Source: Pedobacter sp. SYP-B3415
GTDB lineage: Bacteria; Bacteroidota; Bacteroidia; Sphingobacteriales; Sphingobacteriaceae
Direction: 5' to 3'
NCBI RefSeq assembly: GCF_004138205.1
Contig: NZ_RXNQ01000002.1
Coordinates: 118,530 to 182,529 of the forward strand
Length of the DNA: 64,000 nt
In this document: piece after piece, positions 62,976 to 64,000 of the stretch
How the letters are laid out: each line of letters starts with the position of its first letter
How positions within the stretch are numbered: the first letter of the stretch is position 1
Notes under the pieces: generated by a model
Told to the model about the DNA's origin: nothing
The model's input: only the letters and a program-made list of their open reading frames with translations
Database searches by the model: none
Position numbers and translations under genes: made by a program

Positions 62976-63368
62976 ATGAAGCTTCTCGAAACAGCCTTGT
63001 TGCTAAAAAATCGAAAACTGGGAAGTACAGGGATTAGTAAGCGAAAACCGGATATAATTAACTGGTTCATTAATCGTGAGCGGAAGCGCTTGCAGTATTA
63101 TCCTAGTCATCTGGAGCCAAAAGAAATCATTAAACCGGCCCGGGTATTTAAGAGCATATTTGATACTTACGATTTGACTTACTACAATAGAGTTTTTCGC
63201 AATTGGCTATATGATGCTTTGAGCGATAAATTTATGGAGAAAAGCTTGACTAAAACCGAAGTATTGTACGTCTATGATCGCCTGGTAAAGCTGTATGAAG
63301 TGATGTGGCTAGTTCACAATAGGTCATGCCTGTCTCTGGAGGATGTTTATAAGGCTAAGTCTAAATAG
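62976..63368 (+). CDS. Hypothetical protein, helical and basic
   Basis: 130 residues from ATG 62976 (an ATG at 62952 is in the same frame). Segments: KLLETALLLKNRKLGSTGIS, NWFINRERKRLQYYPSHLEP, IFDTYDLTYYNRVFRNWLYD, LTKTEVLYVYDRLVKLYEVM. Mostly alpha-helical and positively charged. No family recognised. It sits at the break point of the MutY-like fragment, so the two may have been joined by a deletion. Confidence 0.6.
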   Translation: MKLLETALLLKNRKLGSTGISKRKPDIINWFINRERKRLQYYPSHLEPKEIIKPARVFKSIFDTYDLTYYNRVFRNWLYDALSDKFMEKSLTKTEVLYVYDRLVKLYEVMWLVHNRSCLSLEDVYKAKSK

Positions 63369-64000
63369 ATCATGATAAAATCTCGGTGCTATTCGATTTT
63401 GAGCACATATTTTTTCTTTATGATTCCATCGATAGCAAGTGCTGCTATTTTACAATCAGATTCTGAATATTGTTCCTGATATTAGGTTCCAACAGTGGAA
63501 TTACCTCAAAGAGGTCGGATTATCGTTATCGACAAAATAGACGCCCACTGGCTTAATTTCACCGCTTTCATCGATACCGCTACCAAAAAGATAAAGTTCA
63601 CAAGTATCCAGTAATTGACATCTGCGTCTATTCCTTTATGTTCTGTATCAGTATTTATGTGTCTTATTCATTGCATTATGGTATTGATAAGCATTCGAAG
63701 GAAGCCGTAGATTGGTCCAAACAAATAAGAAATTGTCTTAAGCTATTGACGGCGTAATTCAGTTGACTGAATTTTATTTAAAAAAATGGTGTTAATTGAA
63801 TGAAATAATTTGCCGCGAAAAATTACTTACCCAAAGAATAGGCGTGAGGAAAAGCAGCGCATTTGCTGTTACAGGGAGTGTAACGCGAACTGTGTCAGTT
63901 CTAAATTAACGCCTCTCAGAAGCCTCTGTTCTCCTGAAGAATTCTGTCACCAAATTTAATATAAAGTTGAGAGAATGCCAGTCCCCAGTTATGGATTGGC
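63369..64000. other. Right-edge region with one short coding remnant
   Basis: No intact gene. On the minus strand 63635-63501 reads CQLLDTCELYLFGSGIDESG and EIKPVGVYFVDNDNPTSLR before a stop, without a start codon; the composition is protein-like and it may be the end of a lost gene. The last 200 bases show nothing recognised. Confidence 0.4.

Overview
The window looks like a chromosome segment of a Bacteroidota bacterium, most likely from the Sphingobacteriaceae (Pedobacter/Mucilaginibacter-like). The evidence is the set of lineage-typical families (DUF4296 lipoprotein next to MutS2, DUF4369-TlpA proteins, DUF4625 lipoproteins, a PG_1098-type methyltransferase, a 7TM-HD phosphohydrolase, a PorV/FadL-type barrel, RHS core proteins) and repeated matches to the Bacteroidota promoter (TTG, about 18-22 nt, TAnnTTTG). 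All calls are from reading the sequence; no database search was run. Genus is inference.

Region 1 (1-41.4 kb) is dense core genome. It holds translation genes (alaS, gatB, proS, two RNA modification candidates), lysine/threonine and methionine biosynthesis (aspartokinase, cystathionine gamma-synthase), a split CoA transferase with a DUF4260 membrane gene between its subunits, thiolase, uridine kinase, UbiD decarboxylase, Dps, a ClC channel, two tandem POT peptide transporters, MutS2, a PgpH-like c-di-AMP phosphodiesterase, and several envelope proteins. Two genes here appear to be led by a promoter so close that the mRNA would be leaderless (18225 and 22856). One SPFH gene (38367-39223) carries a one-base frameshift.

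Region 2 (41.5-51.2 kb) starts with tRNA-Ser(GCU) and tRNA-Pro(UGG). A second, identical tRNA-Pro lies 9,152 bp downstream. Both tRNA-Pro copies are followed by the same terminator hairpin and by a cluster of palindromic repeats. Between them lie a TlpA thioredoxin, a lipoprotein cluster with two DUF4625 members behind a promoter covered by short palindromes (possibly metal-regulated), an ArsR-family repressor whose promoter sits inside a 17-bp inverted repeat, a frameshifted SRPBCC gene, an M48 protease, two GNAT acetyltransferases and an SDR.

Region 3 (51.2-64 kb) is an AT-richer, decayed island. It contains at least three RHS core fragments, each joined to a different C-terminal end and followed by a different small gene. 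This is the layout of orphan RHS toxin/immunity cassettes. The best preserved is a DUF4258-like toxin tail (58122-59243) with a WapI-like immunity gene (57682-58104). Around them are broken genes: a SymE-like toxin with two in-frame stops, an XRE regulator with two in-frame stops in its 3' part, other HTH and LRR remnants, an endonuclease/exonuclease/phosphatase family gene with two frameshifts, a large serine recombinase with a frameshifted C-terminus, a frameshifted small ORF behind it, and a MutY-like N-terminal fragment. The most interesting system in the window is this RHS cassette array beside a tRNA-Pro and a serine recombinase. Some of the single-base frameshifts could be assembly errors, so the read data matter.
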